Positions 6,933 through 15,941 of a DNA stretch of 64,000 nucleotides are shown piece after piece. A model generated the notes under the pieces. The model did not search any database, had not been told where the DNA came from, and saw only the letters and a list, made by a program, of their open reading frames with translations. Position 1 is the stretch's first letter. Each line of letters starts with the position of its first letter. Source of the stretch: Flavivirga abyssicola (GTDB lineage: Bacteria > Bacteroidota > Bacteroidia > Flavobacteriales > Flavobacteriaceae). The translations under genes were made by a program, and so were the position numbers. The stretch spans positions 1,475,001 to 1,539,000 of the forward strand of contig NZ_CP141266.1 of NCBI RefSeq assembly GCF_030540775.2. Direction: 5' to 3'.

Positions 6933-8198
6933 ATGACATTAAAAGCCCGCGACAAAAAACACCTCTGGCACCCCTTAACGCAACACAAGTTGCATCCAGA
7001 AACTATTGCCATAACTAAAGCAAATGGATGTGTTTTATATGATGAAGACGGTAATGAGTATATTGATGCTATTGCTTCATGGTACACCTGCATGTATGGG
7101 CATTGCAACGAATACATTACAAGTCGTGTTGCTTCTCAAATGCAACAATTAGATCAAGTGGTTTTTAGTGGCTTTACTCATGAGCCTGCTATAAAACTAT
7201 CGGAAGCACTTATTAAAATTCTACCGGACAACCAGAACAAAATTTTCTTTAGTGACAATGGTTCAACATCAGTTGAAATTGGGATTAAAATGGCATTGCA
7301 ATTTCATTTTAATAAAGGAGAAAAACGCAACACGCTTATTGCTTTTGAAGATGGATTTCACGGTGACACTTTTGGTGCCATGAGCGTATCTGGATTATCA
7401 ATTTACAACGGCCCTTTTAAAGATTTCTTTTTAGAGGTAAAACGGATTCCAACCCCAAATGGAGAAAATAATGAAGCTATTTTAAACACTCTAAATACCA
7501 TAGTAGAAACCGATAACGTAGCTGGTTTTGTTTACGAGCCTTTAGTACAGGGCGCGGCAGCCATGAAAATGTATGACCTCGAAGGATTAAATACTATTTT
7601 AGAGTTTTGTAAAAAACATAATATCATTACTGTTGCCGACGAAGTTATGACGGGCTTTGGAAAAACAGGAAAATATTTTGCATCAGATTATATAGACACA
7701 AAACCAGATATTATGTGTTTAAGTAAAGCCTTAACTGGTGGTTTATTGCCTATGGCACTTACCACATGTTCCGAAGACATTTATAACGCTTTCTATAGCG
7801 ACGACATAAAAAAAGGTTTGTTCCACGGGCATACGTATTCGGCAAACCCATTAGCATGTACTGCTGCTTTAGCAAGTATAGAATTATTACAATCAGAAGC
7901 TATTCAGCAAAATATAAAAACAGTTATTGCTTCTCATAAAACGTTTAATGAGCGTATAAAGACACATCCAAAAGTAAAATCCACGCGACAAACAGGAGTC
8001 ATTTTCGCCTTGGATTTAAATATAGAAATGAAACGTTATGGTAATTTACGAGACAAGCTGTTTAAGTTCTTCTTAGATCATGGTGTATTTCTGCGACCTT
8101 TAGGGAACACTATTTACATTCAAGCACCTTATACGATGACAAAGAAGCAACTACAAAAAATCTATCAAGTCATTGAAGATGTTTTAGAAATTGTTTAA
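6933..8198 (+). CDS. bioA: adenosylmethionine-8-amino-7-oxononanoate aminotransferase
   Basis: A class III PLP aminotransferase that converts KAPA to DAPA using S-adenosylmethionine as amino donor. It has about 421 residues, normal for BioA. Landmarks are HLWHPLTQH at the N-terminus, SDNGSTSVEIGIKMA, ADEVMTGFGKTGKYFA with the PLP Asp, CLSKALTGGLLPMAL with the Schiff-base Lys, and FHGHTYSANPLACTAA. I chose the ATG at 6933 over 6921 because the earlier codon belongs to the adjoining inverted repeat. It follows bioF, DUF2007 and bioD on the same strand and is likely part of the same transcript. Confidence 0.92.
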   Translation: MTLKARDKKHLWHPLTQHKLHPETIAITKANGCVLYDEDGNEYIDAIASWYTCMYGHCNEYITSRVASQMQQLDQVVFSGFTHEPAIKLSEALIKILPDNQNKIFFSDNGSTSVEIGIKMALQFHFNKGEKRNTLIAFEDGFHGDTFGAMSVSGLSIYNGPFKDFFLEVKRIPTPNGENNEAILNTLNTIVETDNVAGFVYEPLVQGAAAMKMYDLEGLNTILEFCKKHNIITVADEVMTGFGKTGKYFASDYIDTKPDIMCLSKALTGGLLPMALTTCSEDIYNAFYSDDIKKGLFHGHTYSANPLACTAALASIELLQSEAIQQNIKTVIASHKTFNERIKTHPKVKSTRQTGVIFALDLNIEMKRYGNLRDKLFKFFLDHGVFLRPLGNTIYIQAPYTMTKKQLQKIYQVIEDVLEIV

Positions 8199-8401
8199 AT
8201 ATAGTCCTTTATTACAATGATATTATAACTCATTATTTTACAATATTTTACATTTCATGAAACAGACAGAAAATTCTGTATTTTAATTATATTTTTCTAT
8301 ATTAGCCACTCTCTATTAATAATTAATGGTATTCGTTCAATTCTGCATCCATGGTCCTTGGTTGTAATTAATTGAAATATTTAACCATAACCATTATAAT
8401 T

Positions 8402-9178
8402 ATGAATAGAAGCCATTATTATTTTATTTCCATAACTCTTATTAGTACAATAGGGTTTTTGTCCTGTCAAAAGGATAATTTTTCTGAGCTAGAAATGACC
8501 CCCATAGAGTATTTGTTTAACATTCCAAATAAGATACATTTTAAGCTTTCGCAACAATCTGAAAATAGTACTTCCAAAATTCCTTATTCTAATAGTTTAA
8601 ACATAAAAAATATTGGAAATGATACAATTTCTGTTAACTATACCATTTTTGCTTTTAAAAGTAACATCAAAAACTACAACAATATTGCATTTATTAAGGA
8701 AGATAGTATTTCGAACTTAGTCAAAAATGATACGACTTCAACTATTCCATTACATCGATCCAATATATTATTTTCAAAGGAAAATACCATTATTTCTATT
8801 TTAAGCTTTAAAGAAGAAAACAAAGACCACCCCTTAAATGGTTTGTTTAATGGGGAACTAAATGTGTTTGATTTCACAGAAACAGACACAACGTTTTTAA
8901 GAAGTGTTACTTGTACAGGAGTTATTGATTATCAGGGTAGATTTAATTTATTTACACAAGATGTAGACGAAGAAAACATCGTCTATATAAAAGGAAATTT
9001 TAATTCTAATAATTATATTTCAGGAGAGATTAAAAATAATGAAGGCACTTCACTTTCACAGCTTGTAAATATAGAAAATCAACTTCTACAATTAGTTGAT
9101 ACAAAGACTATAGAAGGTAGTATCAAATTCACTGAGAATAGCGAAGAACGCATTCTTAAAGTTTCACTAACTCGATAA
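8402..9178 (+). CDS. putative lipoprotein of unknown function
   Basis: About 258 residues. The N-terminus has a lipoprotein signal with the lipobox IGFLSC followed by QKDN, so it should be anchored in the envelope. The rest is Asn/Ser/Thr-rich with regular beta-strand patterning and no motif I know. I chose the ATG at 8402 rather than 8372 because it places the signal peptide at the very N-terminus. It is 12 bases upstream of the 929-residue gene on the same strand, so the two form a unit inserted between bioA and the beta-ketoacyl synthase. Confidence 0.65.
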   Translation: MNRSHYYFISITLISTIGFLSCQKDNFSELEMTPIEYLFNIPNKIHFKLSQQSENSTSKIPYSNSLNIKNIGNDTISVNYTIFAFKSNIKNYNNIAFIKEDSISNLVKNDTTSTIPLHRSNILFSKENTIISILSFKEENKDHPLNGLFNGELNVFDFTETDTTFLRSVTCTGVIDYQGRFNLFTQDVDEENIVYIKGNFNSNNYISGEIKNNEGTSLSQLVNIENQLLQLVDTKTIEGSIKFTENSEERILKVSLTR

Positions 9179-9190
9179 AAAATTAAAATT

Positions 9191-11980
9191 ATGAAATTTA
9201 AACTTACTATACTATTATTTTTTATTGTGTTTGGTCTGTACGCACAAAAGCAATTGCAACCATATAATTATTCTGTTTCCAAAGATGGAAAAACAGAAAC
9301 TATAATGATTTATGCTTCTGCAGAAGCCGTAAACAGCATAATGTTTACTTTAAAAAATGAAAAAAATGAAGCCTTAAAAACTAAAAAGGAAAATAGCGAA
9401 AGTGAAGATATTAAGTTTAAAGTATTTCCTTTTACAGAAACTTCTTTTAGAAAATTTTTAGTTGATGCAATAAATAGTATTAGCCAAAAAGATGAATCAG
9501 ACAAAGAAGAATATGGCATTTTTAAAGAAATACTTGCTCCTCTAAAAAAAACAGAGGATGAAACTAAAAATTTATCAAAAGAAAAGCTGGGACAATTAGT
9601 AACCAAAAGAAAAGACGCCGTTCAAAATGTAAGAAATATTTTTCAGTTTTTTGATGCACTTGTAATTACAGCATTTCAATATGATACAGAGCCTGTAGCT
9701 GGTTTGTTAAAATATCGATTAGACAGTTTAGTAATAACTAAAAAGACCATTCAAGGTTTGAGTACTGACTTATATTTTAAAAAACAAGCAAAATTTATAA
9801 GAAAACATATTATTTACTTAGATAAGCAAAACATAAAAGATGCAAATAACTCATTAAGAGATTGTTGTAGAAGTTTAACTAACAAAAAAAGCAAAGAAGA
9901 ATGCTTAGAAAAAATTCATGAAAAACTAATTAATTTAGGCAATAATAAAGCTATTATAATATCTGATTATGTAGAAAATGAAACAGATGGGTTTTTAAAA
10001 TATTTGAGAACACATAACCAAGGAAAAACCATTAAACAATTTTATGAATTTAATGAAAATTCCAAAAAAGGTCTATGGAATAAAGCTAAACCTACATTTA
10101 AAAGGTATGTAATGAACAAGTTAAAAGAGTATTATAATGATTACGAACTATATGAATTAAAGAAAAGTGATTTTTTTAAAAAATATGTGGGGAAATTACA
10201 AAAAAAAGAAAAAATTAAAAATGAAATTATCAAAATTGAAGGAAACAAAAAAATAATTGATCTTACTTTAAAAGATTCCTCTGACACAAAAGAGAAATAT
10301 ATTAAAAAATCTAATGTCCTTAAAAAAGGAATAAGAGACATATTAGATAATAAAGAAAATTATTACATAAATAATATTGAAGAGTTAGAAATAAGAAAAC
10401 GTGAAATAGATAATGAATTATACATCTTGTTAGACGAAAGCAACGTAAGTCAAACTCCCAAAAACACCGACTCTCTAGAGGAAGAGTATAAAAAATTAAC
10501 TAACGACATACGGAAAAAATGGAACTTATATTATAAATCTAATCCAAATAACTCATCTATTAAAGTTAGAAAAAGTAAATCTCTTATTGATACTATAAAT
10601 GAAAAAATAAAATCTTATACAAGTGCAATTAATACTTTAAAAAGTAAATTAGGTGACATTAATTCAAAAATTAATACTAAAATATCTGTCCAAAAAAGTA
10701 TTCAAGACAAAATAAACACGCTAATTATTAATAATAAAGAAATTATTAGGAGATTCCCTTTATGGGTCCTTAAAGCTAATGAAATAGAATTAGATATTAA
10801 TGACGGTTTCTTAGAGCATGTCAAAGCCGTTGGTGAAATTAAAAAACCATTATACGATGATGACACAAGTGAAGAGATAAAGCAATTCTTTGAAGAGCCT
10901 ATTATTAAAGATATTTTAAATGATATATATGGTAAAACCTTAAAATTTGACAATGATTTTCCTTTCGGTTTTAGCTCTAAAAGTGATTTTGCAGACCTTT
11001 ATAAGTATTCATTATTCCAGTCTGAAGGAAAAGAAAAAAAGTTCTCTTTACCTGTAACCGAAATAATAACCTATTATCAAAAGCATCAAAATGATCGTTT
11101 GGATTTTAGTCCAAAGGACCAAGTTGTAAGACTACCCCTAGAAGATACAGATAAAGACAAACAAATAGAACTAAAAAAAGAAGTTTCATCTAAAGTATTA
11201 AGTGCTAAAATATATACTGATTTCAATGGTTTTCAAAAAGATAAAGAAAATGGTTTAGCCCAAATGGAAATAGAGAAACTTATTCCTATCTGGACAAAGA
11301 GGTTAAACCTTGGTTTAGGTAGAGGATCAAATTTTGGATTTGCTAATTATGTAAATTTCAATCTATCTTGGCAAAAAATTAATGAAGATGATCGTGAATT
11401 ACAGGCTAGTAAAAGTGAACGTTTTATAAATAATGAACCTGTCACAGATAAGTTTGTGTCTTATTTAGATTTGGTAAAGTATGAAAATGTATCTGTAGGT
11501 GTTGATCTTAATATCGCATCTTTTGATTTTCCTTTAGTAAAAACAAGAATTGAACTAAATGCAGGTACTCATTTTGGTAGAATTAATGTAATTGACGATA
11601 TAGTTACAGATTCACAAAATCCAGAAACTAAAACGAGAGAATTGGATAAAACAATAAATATGATACGCGCTTATCCAGATGTTATTGTTAGAATTAGGCC
11701 TGAAGAACGTTTTGGTGGTTATTTAAGATTTAGACCGTTTAGGACTATAGTACCTAATAATGAAGAGTTTTTTGCAGTTAGTTCCACTAAAAAATTTAAA
11801 GAAAATAGGTCACTTACTAAAAGTTGGTTACATCGCTATGAGTTAGGTGCTTCTTATACACCTTCAGTAGACAGTGATAATAAATTTTTCTTTAGATATC
11901 GATATACAAATACTTCCCAATGGGAGACTAATGGGTATAGTGAAATACAAGTTGGTTACTTAATTTATTTAAAATTTTAA
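9191..11980 (+). CDS. large secreted coiled-coil protein with C-terminal beta-barrel
   Basis: A 929-residue protein I do not recognise. A signal peptide (MKFKLTILLFFIVFGLYAQ) is followed by a short beta-rich region. A long Lys/Glu-rich section of coiled-coil character covers about residues 50-560. The last 230 residues show alternating aromatic strands (NFGFANYVNFNLSW, YLRFRPFRT, KFFFRYRYTN) and end in a Phe, as outer-membrane beta-barrels do. It is likely an outer-membrane protein with a periplasmic helical domain. It follows a lipoprotein gene by 12 bases and is visibly more A-rich than the bio genes, which hints at separate ancestry. Confidence 0.65.
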   Translation: MKFKLTILLFFIVFGLYAQKQLQPYNYSVSKDGKTETIMIYASAEAVNSIMFTLKNEKNEALKTKKENSESEDIKFKVFPFTETSFRKFLVDAINSISQKDESDKEEYGIFKEILAPLKKTEDETKNLSKEKLGQLVTKRKDAVQNVRNIFQFFDALVITAFQYDTEPVAGLLKYRLDSLVITKKTIQGLSTDLYFKKQAKFIRKHIIYLDKQNIKDANNSLRDCCRSLTNKKSKEECLEKIHEKLINLGNNKAIIISDYVENETDGFLKYLRTHNQGKTIKQFYEFNENSKKGLWNKAKPTFKRYVMNKLKEYYNDYELYELKKSDFFKKYVGKLQKKEKIKNEIIKIEGNKKIIDLTLKDSSDTKEKYIKKSNVLKKGIRDILDNKENYYINNIEELEIRKREIDNELYILLDESNVSQTPKNTDSLEEEYKKLTNDIRKKWNLYYKSNPNNSSIKVRKSKSLIDTINEKIKSYTSAINTLKSKLGDINSKINTKISVQKSIQDKINTLIINNKEIIRRFPLWVLKANEIELDINDGFLEHVKAVGEIKKPLYDDDTSEEIKQFFEEPIIKDILNDIYGKTLKFDNDFPFGFSSKSDFADLYKYSLFQSEGKEKKFSLPVTEIITYYQKHQNDRLDFSPKDQVVRLPLEDTDKDKQIELKKEVSSKVLSAKIYTDFNGFQKDKENGLAQMEIEKLIPIWTKRLNLGLGRGSNFGFANYVNFNLSWQKINEDDRELQASKSERFINNEPVTDKFVSYLDLVKYENVSVGVDLNIASFDFPLVKTRIELNAGTHFGRINVIDDIVTDSQNPETKTRELDKTINMIRAYPDVIVRIRPEERFGGYLRFRPFRTIVPNNEEFFAVSSTKKFKENRSLTKSWLHRYELGASYTPSVDSDNKFFFRYRYTNTSQWETNGYSEIQVGYLIYLKF

Positions 11981-12022
11981 TCTTAATTAAACAAAACAAT
12001 ATATCATTAATGTAAGAACATG

Positions 12023-12030
12023 TATTTTTG
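12023..12030 (+). promoter_or_regulatory. -7 box TATTTTTG
   Basis: This TAnnTTTG match ends 15 bases before the TTG at 12046. It decides the start of the beta-ketoacyl synthase, because the earlier in-frame TTG at 12028 lies inside the box. Confidence 0.55.
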
Positions 12031-12045
12031 CAGAAAATTAAAATC

Positions 12046-13233
12046 TTGCAAAAACCAATCTCCATAACCGCTATTTCATCCATTTCTCCGTTAGGAAAAT
12101 CTCTAGATGACGCATGGAACAGTTATCAAAACGAAAAACATTGTCTTGCGGAAAAACTATTTAATAACGAAAATGCTTTAGTTGCTGAAATCCCTAAAGA
12201 TGCTAAAGAACATATTGAATTATTGCGCCAATCAGATTCAAAATACAAGTCTCTTGATGACACCGTTTTATTTGCTATTTATGCTTCTCGACAAGCTATA
12301 AAACAGGCTGGTTGGAAGGGTTCAGACAATTTTGGAATTAATATCGGATCATCTCGTGGTGCTACAGAACTTTTTGAAACCTATCACAAAGATTTTCTTG
12401 AAAAAAATAAAACTCAAACATTAAGCTCTCCCACAACCACATTAGGTAATATTTCATCTTGGGTCGCTCACGATTTACAAACACAAGGTCCCGAAATTAG
12501 CCATTCAATAACTTGCTCCACTGCCTTACATGCCATGCTTAATGGTATTGCATGGATAAATTCTAGTATGTGCGATACATTTTTGGTTGGAGGTAGTGAA
12601 GCCCCACTTACACCATTTACCATTGCACAAATGCGAGCGCTTAAAATATATTCAAAAAACAAGTTAAGTGTCCCTTGTCATTCAGAGCACAGCGAAGCAT
12701 CTTTTCCTTGCCTCGCTTTAGATCTTAAGAAAAAACAAAACACCATGGTTTTAGGGGAAGGCGCCTCAATGGCTTGTTTGGAAAGAGGTGAAAAAGAGAA
12801 CGCCTTAGCCATTATAAAAGGAATTGGCTACGCCACTGAAATTTTAGAGCATAATATTTCTATTTCAAGCGATGCAAAATGTTTTCAAAAATCGATGCAA
12901 ATGGCATTAGGTGATTTAAGCCCTAATGATATTGATGTTATTGTGATGCATGCACCTGGAACTATAAAAGGCGATCTTTCAGAATATAGAGCTATTGAAA
13001 AAATATTTTGTAACAAAACACCTGCTTTAACTACAAATAAATGGAAGATAGGTCACACCTTTGGAGCTTCCGGGGCTCTGAATATTGAATTTGCAGTTTT
13101 AATGTTACAAAATCAAAAATTTATTGGTATTCCTTATATAGAAAATCAAGAAACACCTCAAAGAATAAAAAATATTCTTGTAAATGCTGTTGGTTTTGGA
13201 GGAAATGCAGTTTCAATTTTACTTTCAAAATAA
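12046..13233 (+). CDS. beta-ketoacyl-ACP synthase-like enzyme of the biotin locus
   Basis: A thiolase-fold condensing enzyme of about 395 residues with the complete Cys-His-His set: Cys in HSITCSTALHA, His in VIVMHAPGT and His in WKIGHTFGASGA. This supports a decarboxylating KAS I/II-type enzyme. It starts with TTG at 12046. Its place between bioA and bioB suggests that it elongates a precursor of the pimeloyl moiety, since no bioC or bioH is in the window; this is inference, and a general lipid or pigment role is possible. Residues about 211-220 (CHSEHSEASF) come from a dispersed palindromic repeat read in frame, between the normally adjoining stretches KIYSKNKL and ALDLKKKQNTMVLGEGA. Confidence 0.85.
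   Translation: MQKPISITAISSISPLGKSLDDAWNSYQNEKHCLAEKLFNNENALVAEIPKDAKEHIELLRQSDSKYKSLDDTVLFAIYASRQAIKQAGWKGSDNFGINIGSSRGATELFETYHKDFLEKNKTQTLSSPTTTLGNISSWVAHDLQTQGPEISHSITCSTALHAMLNGIAWINSSMCDTFLVGGSEAPLTPFTIAQMRALKIYSKNKLSVPCHSEHSEASFPCLALDLKKKQNTMVLGEGASMACLERGEKENALAIIKGIGYATEILEHNISISSDAKCFQKSMQMALGDLSPNDIDVIVMHAPGTIKGDLSEYRAIEKIFCNKTPALTTNKWKIGHTFGASGALNIEFAVLMLQNQKFIGIPYIENQETPQRIKNILVNAVGFGGNAVSILLSK
12676..12702. repeat. dispersed repeat inside the beta-ketoacyl synthase gene
   Basis: The core TTCAGAGCACAGCGAAGCAT matches the intergenic repeat at 50880-50906 (reverse orientation) and the one inside mfd at 55175-55202. It is translated as HSEHSEAS. Confidence 0.75.
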
Positions 13234-13293
13234 CATTGTAAGATGATTTAAATAATCTTACATTTAAATCACTAATTTTTAATTCTCAAAACT

Positions 13294-13926
13294 ATGACAG
13301 AGTGGTTTTTTAACTTAGAATTGTTTCCAAAAATTTATTGGTTAATCGCTATCATTGGATCACTGATTTTTACAATCGTAATGATATTATCTTTTACAGG
13401 TGGTGATGCCGACGGCGTTGGAGATATAGATTCTGAAATTGATGGAGACACAGGAATTGGGTTTCAATTTATCACTTTTAAAAACTTAGTTGGATTTTTT
13501 ACCATTTTTGGATGGAGCGGTATTGCATGTATAGATGCTGGGTTATCTATGCCCATAACTATTGTCATTTCTATATTCTGTGGACTAATAATGATGGTTA
13601 TTATGGCCTCCATGTTCTATTTCATGGGTAAATTAACAGACAGTGGAACTTTAAACTATAAAAATGCGATTGATGCCATTGGTGAAGTATATCTTACCAT
13701 TGGTGCCAATCGATCCAGAATGGGAAAAGTAAGTGTTAGAGTTCAGGGCGCTATGCGCGAACTGGATGCCCTAACAGATTCACTAGTAGAATTAAAATCT
13801 GGAACAATAATAAAAGTAGTCGACGTTACCTCAAATGGTATTTTAATCGTCGATCAAACAAAAAAACCAATAGAACCTTTAAAACAACACACTTATGAAA
13901 TTACTGACAATTCAGGAAGGGCTTGA
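13294..13926 (+). CDS. NfeD-like membrane protein, flotillin partner
   Basis: A 210-residue protein with membrane segments at about residues 12-33, 62-78 and 82-112, and a soluble C-terminal domain (residues 130-200) with the beta pattern GEVYLTIGANRSRMGKVSVR of the NfeD OB fold. An acidic loop (GGDADGVGDIDSEIDGD) follows the first helix. It lacks the ClpP-like protease domain of long NfeD proteins and resembles B. subtilis YuaF, which is encoded next to flotillin YuaG. The same pairing holds here: its end overlaps the flotillin gene by 32 bases. Confidence 0.82.
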   Translation: MTEWFFNLELFPKIYWLIAIIGSLIFTIVMILSFTGGDADGVGDIDSEIDGDTGIGFQFITFKNLVGFFTIFGWSGIACIDAGLSMPITIVISIFCGLIMMVIMASMFYFMGKLTDSGTLNYKNAIDAIGEVYLTIGANRSRMGKVSVRVQGAMRELDALTDSLVELKSGTIIKVVDVTSNGILIVDQTKKPIEPLKQHTYEITDNSGRA

Positions 13927-15316
13927 CTTAGGATTTCCTATGGCTCTTATTTTTGGAGTATTATTTATATTCCTTTTTTTAATAATATTAATCAAACGCT
14001 ACAAACGCTGTCCTTCCGATAGGATTTTAGTAGTCTACGGAAAAGTAGGTGGCGGGCAATCGGCTAAATGTATTCACGGTGGTGCTGCATTCATTCTACC
14101 CGTAATTCAAGATTATGAATTTCTTGACTTAACACCAATATCCATTGAAGTAAACCTGATAAATGCGCTTTCTAAACAAAATATCCGTGTAAACGTACCA
14201 TCTCGTTTTACCATTGGTGTTTCTACAGAACCTGGGATCATGCAAAATGCAGCGGAACGTTTATTAGGATTAGGTCAAAACGAAATTCAAGACTTAGCTC
14301 AAGAAATTATTTTTGGACAGTTACGTTTAGTAGTAGCCTCTATGGATATTGAAGAAATTAATTCTGATAGAGATAAATTCTTAGCAAATATTTCGCAGTC
14401 TGTAGAATCTGAATTAAAGAAAGTTGGATTAAAATTAATCAACGTAAATATCACAGATATTGTTGATGAATCTGGCTATATAGAAGCCTTAGGGAAAGAG
14501 GCCGCAGCGCATGCTATTAATGCAGCCCGTAAATCGGTTGCAGAAAAAACAAGAGATGGTTCTATTGGTGAAGCTAATGCCGTACAAGATGAAAGAACTC
14601 AAGTTGCAGCAGCTAATGCCCAAGCCGTAGAAGGTGAAAATACCGCGAAAATTGCTGTGGCCAATTCAGATTCGTTACGTCGTCAAAGAGAGGCAGAAGC
14701 AGAACGTGTCGCTATTGCAGCTGAAAAAGTTCAAAGCGCAAAAGCATTGGAAGAATCTTATGCTGCTGAAAAAGAAGCTGAAACAGCAAGGGCAGAAAGA
14801 GAGCGCTCATCTCAAATGGCTGATGTTATTGTTCCTGCTGAAATTGATAAAAAGAAAGTTGAAATTGATGCCGAAGCGGAAGCCGAAAAAATTAGAAGAC
14901 GTGCCAAAGGTGAAGCCGATGCCATTCTTTTTAAAGCACAAGCAGAAGCAGAAGGTTTATATGAAGTCTTAACAAAACAGGCTGCTGGTTTAGACCAAAT
15001 TGTAAAAGCTGCAGGTAATAATTCTAAAGATGCCGTATTATTATTAATTGCAGATAAATTACCTGAGTTAGTTAAAACACAAGCAGAAGCCATTAAAAAC
15101 ATTAAGATTGATAAAGTAACTGTATGGGAAAATGGCGGTAGCGGGGAAGATGGAAAATCTTCAACAGCTAACTTCCTCTCTGGTATGTATAAATCGGTAC
15201 CACCATTACAGGATATGTTCAATATGGCTGGAATGCAATTACCTGAATATTTAAAAGGGAAAGAGAAAAAAAAGATTGAAGTAGATGATGCTGAAATTGA
15301 AAAGCCTAGAGAATAA
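13895..15316 (+). CDS. flotillin-family SPFH protein
   Basis: A 473-residue flotillin, a scaffold of membrane microdomains. An N-terminal hydrophobic hairpin (residues 14-35, LGFPMALIFGVLFIFLFLII) anchors it. The SPFH/band-7 domain spans about 45-225, with GGGQSAKCIHGGAAFILPVIQ at its start. The long Ala/Glu-rich coiled coil (about 230-350) with repeated EAEAE-type blocks is typical of flotillins. The C-terminal part is Gly/Ser-rich then charged. It overlaps the NfeD gene by 32 bases in another frame; an internal ATG at 13940 would avoid the overlap but cut into the anchor. It is likely co-transcribed with the NfeD-like partner. Confidence 0.9.
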   Translation: MKLLTIQEGLDLGFPMALIFGVLFIFLFLIILIKRYKRCPSDRILVVYGKVGGGQSAKCIHGGAAFILPVIQDYEFLDLTPISIEVNLINALSKQNIRVNVPSRFTIGVSTEPGIMQNAAERLLGLGQNEIQDLAQEIIFGQLRLVVASMDIEEINSDRDKFLANISQSVESELKKVGLKLINVNITDIVDESGYIEALGKEAAAHAINAARKSVAEKTRDGSIGEANAVQDERTQVAAANAQAVEGENTAKIAVANSDSLRRQREAEAERVAIAAEKVQSAKALEESYAAEKEAETARAERERSSQMADVIVPAEIDKKKVEIDAEAEAEKIRRRAKGEADAILFKAQAEAEGLYEVLTKQAAGLDQIVKAAGNNSKDAVLLLIADKLPELVKTQAEAIKNIKIDKVTVWENGGSGEDGKSSTANFLSGMYKSVPPLQDMFNMAGMQLPEYLKGKEKKKIEVDDAEIEKPRE

Positions 15317-15325
15317 TAGAGAATC

Positions 15326-15883
15326 ATGGAGAAGCACTTAAGTTTAGAATCAATAGTAAATATTACTGAAATATGCATTGGAATATTTGTTTTAATTGGC
15401 CTCTATTTTGCTATAAAACAGTTTAGAATTGCGAAAAGAACTTATTTAGCACAATTATTAATTCCAATTTTGGATGAATACAAAGACAAAAAATGGATTG
15501 AATCTAGGGAGTACTTAAAAAACAAAGTTAAAGATATAAACACTAAGGAATTTGAAAAAAGAGGTGTGGCAAATCTTATTCACTTTTTCGACAAAGTAGG
15601 CTTCCTTTTGTCTAATAAATATGTAGAAACTGATTCTATCTACCAAATCATGGGTGGTGATATTCAAGCATATTGGCCAAAATTCAAAAAATATATTGAC
15701 CACAGAAGAGGAAATCCAGGGCCTCATTATAAAAATTACCCGTATGGTTATCACACTCAATTTCTATATACGGTATGCCTAAAACGTAAATCTAAAAAGG
15801 AAGAAGAAGTAAATAAAAGTATATCTATACTTGACAAAAAGATTAAAGCGCTAGAATCAAATTTAATAAGTATTAACAATTAG
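15326..15883 (+). CDS. hypothetical protein with N-terminal membrane helix
   Basis: A 185-residue protein. One transmembrane helix (about residues 12-32, ITEICIGIFVLIGLYFAIK) is followed by a cytosolic helical domain with LAQLLIPILDEYKDKKWIESREYL. This resembles the layout of DUF4760-type proteins, but I am not sure of the family. The tail is Lys/Glu-rich and helical. It follows the flotillin gene by 9 bases and is probably in that operon. The function is unknown. Confidence 0.65.
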   Translation: MEKHLSLESIVNITEICIGIFVLIGLYFAIKQFRIAKRTYLAQLLIPILDEYKDKKWIESREYLKNKVKDINTKEFEKRGVANLIHFFDKVGFLLSNKYVETDSIYQIMGGDIQAYWPKFKKYIDHRRGNPGPHYKNYPYGYHTQFLYTVCLKRKSKKEEEVNKSISILDKKIKALESNLISINN

Positions 15884-15911
15884 AATTTTAGAATTTCTAA
15901 TTAATAAAAAC

Positions 15912-15919
15912 TATTTTTG
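15912..15919 (+). promoter_or_regulatory. -7 box TATTTTTG of bioB
   Basis: This TAnnTTTG match lies 22 bases before the bioB ATG in an AT-rich 58-base gap, so bioB likely has its own promoter. Confidence 0.55.
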
Positions 15920-15941
15920 TTTCACTAAGACGTAAATCCAT

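Noticed and set aside
14634-14972. Basic Lys/Leu-rich ORF inside the flotillin gene
   Set aside because: It is the shifted reading of the Ala/Glu-rich coiled-coil region and has no independent support.
14812-15378. Minus-strand ORF of 188 codons opposite the flotillin gene
   Set aside because: A Ser-rich antisense shadow of the coiled-coil coding sequence; the plus-strand gene is clearly real.
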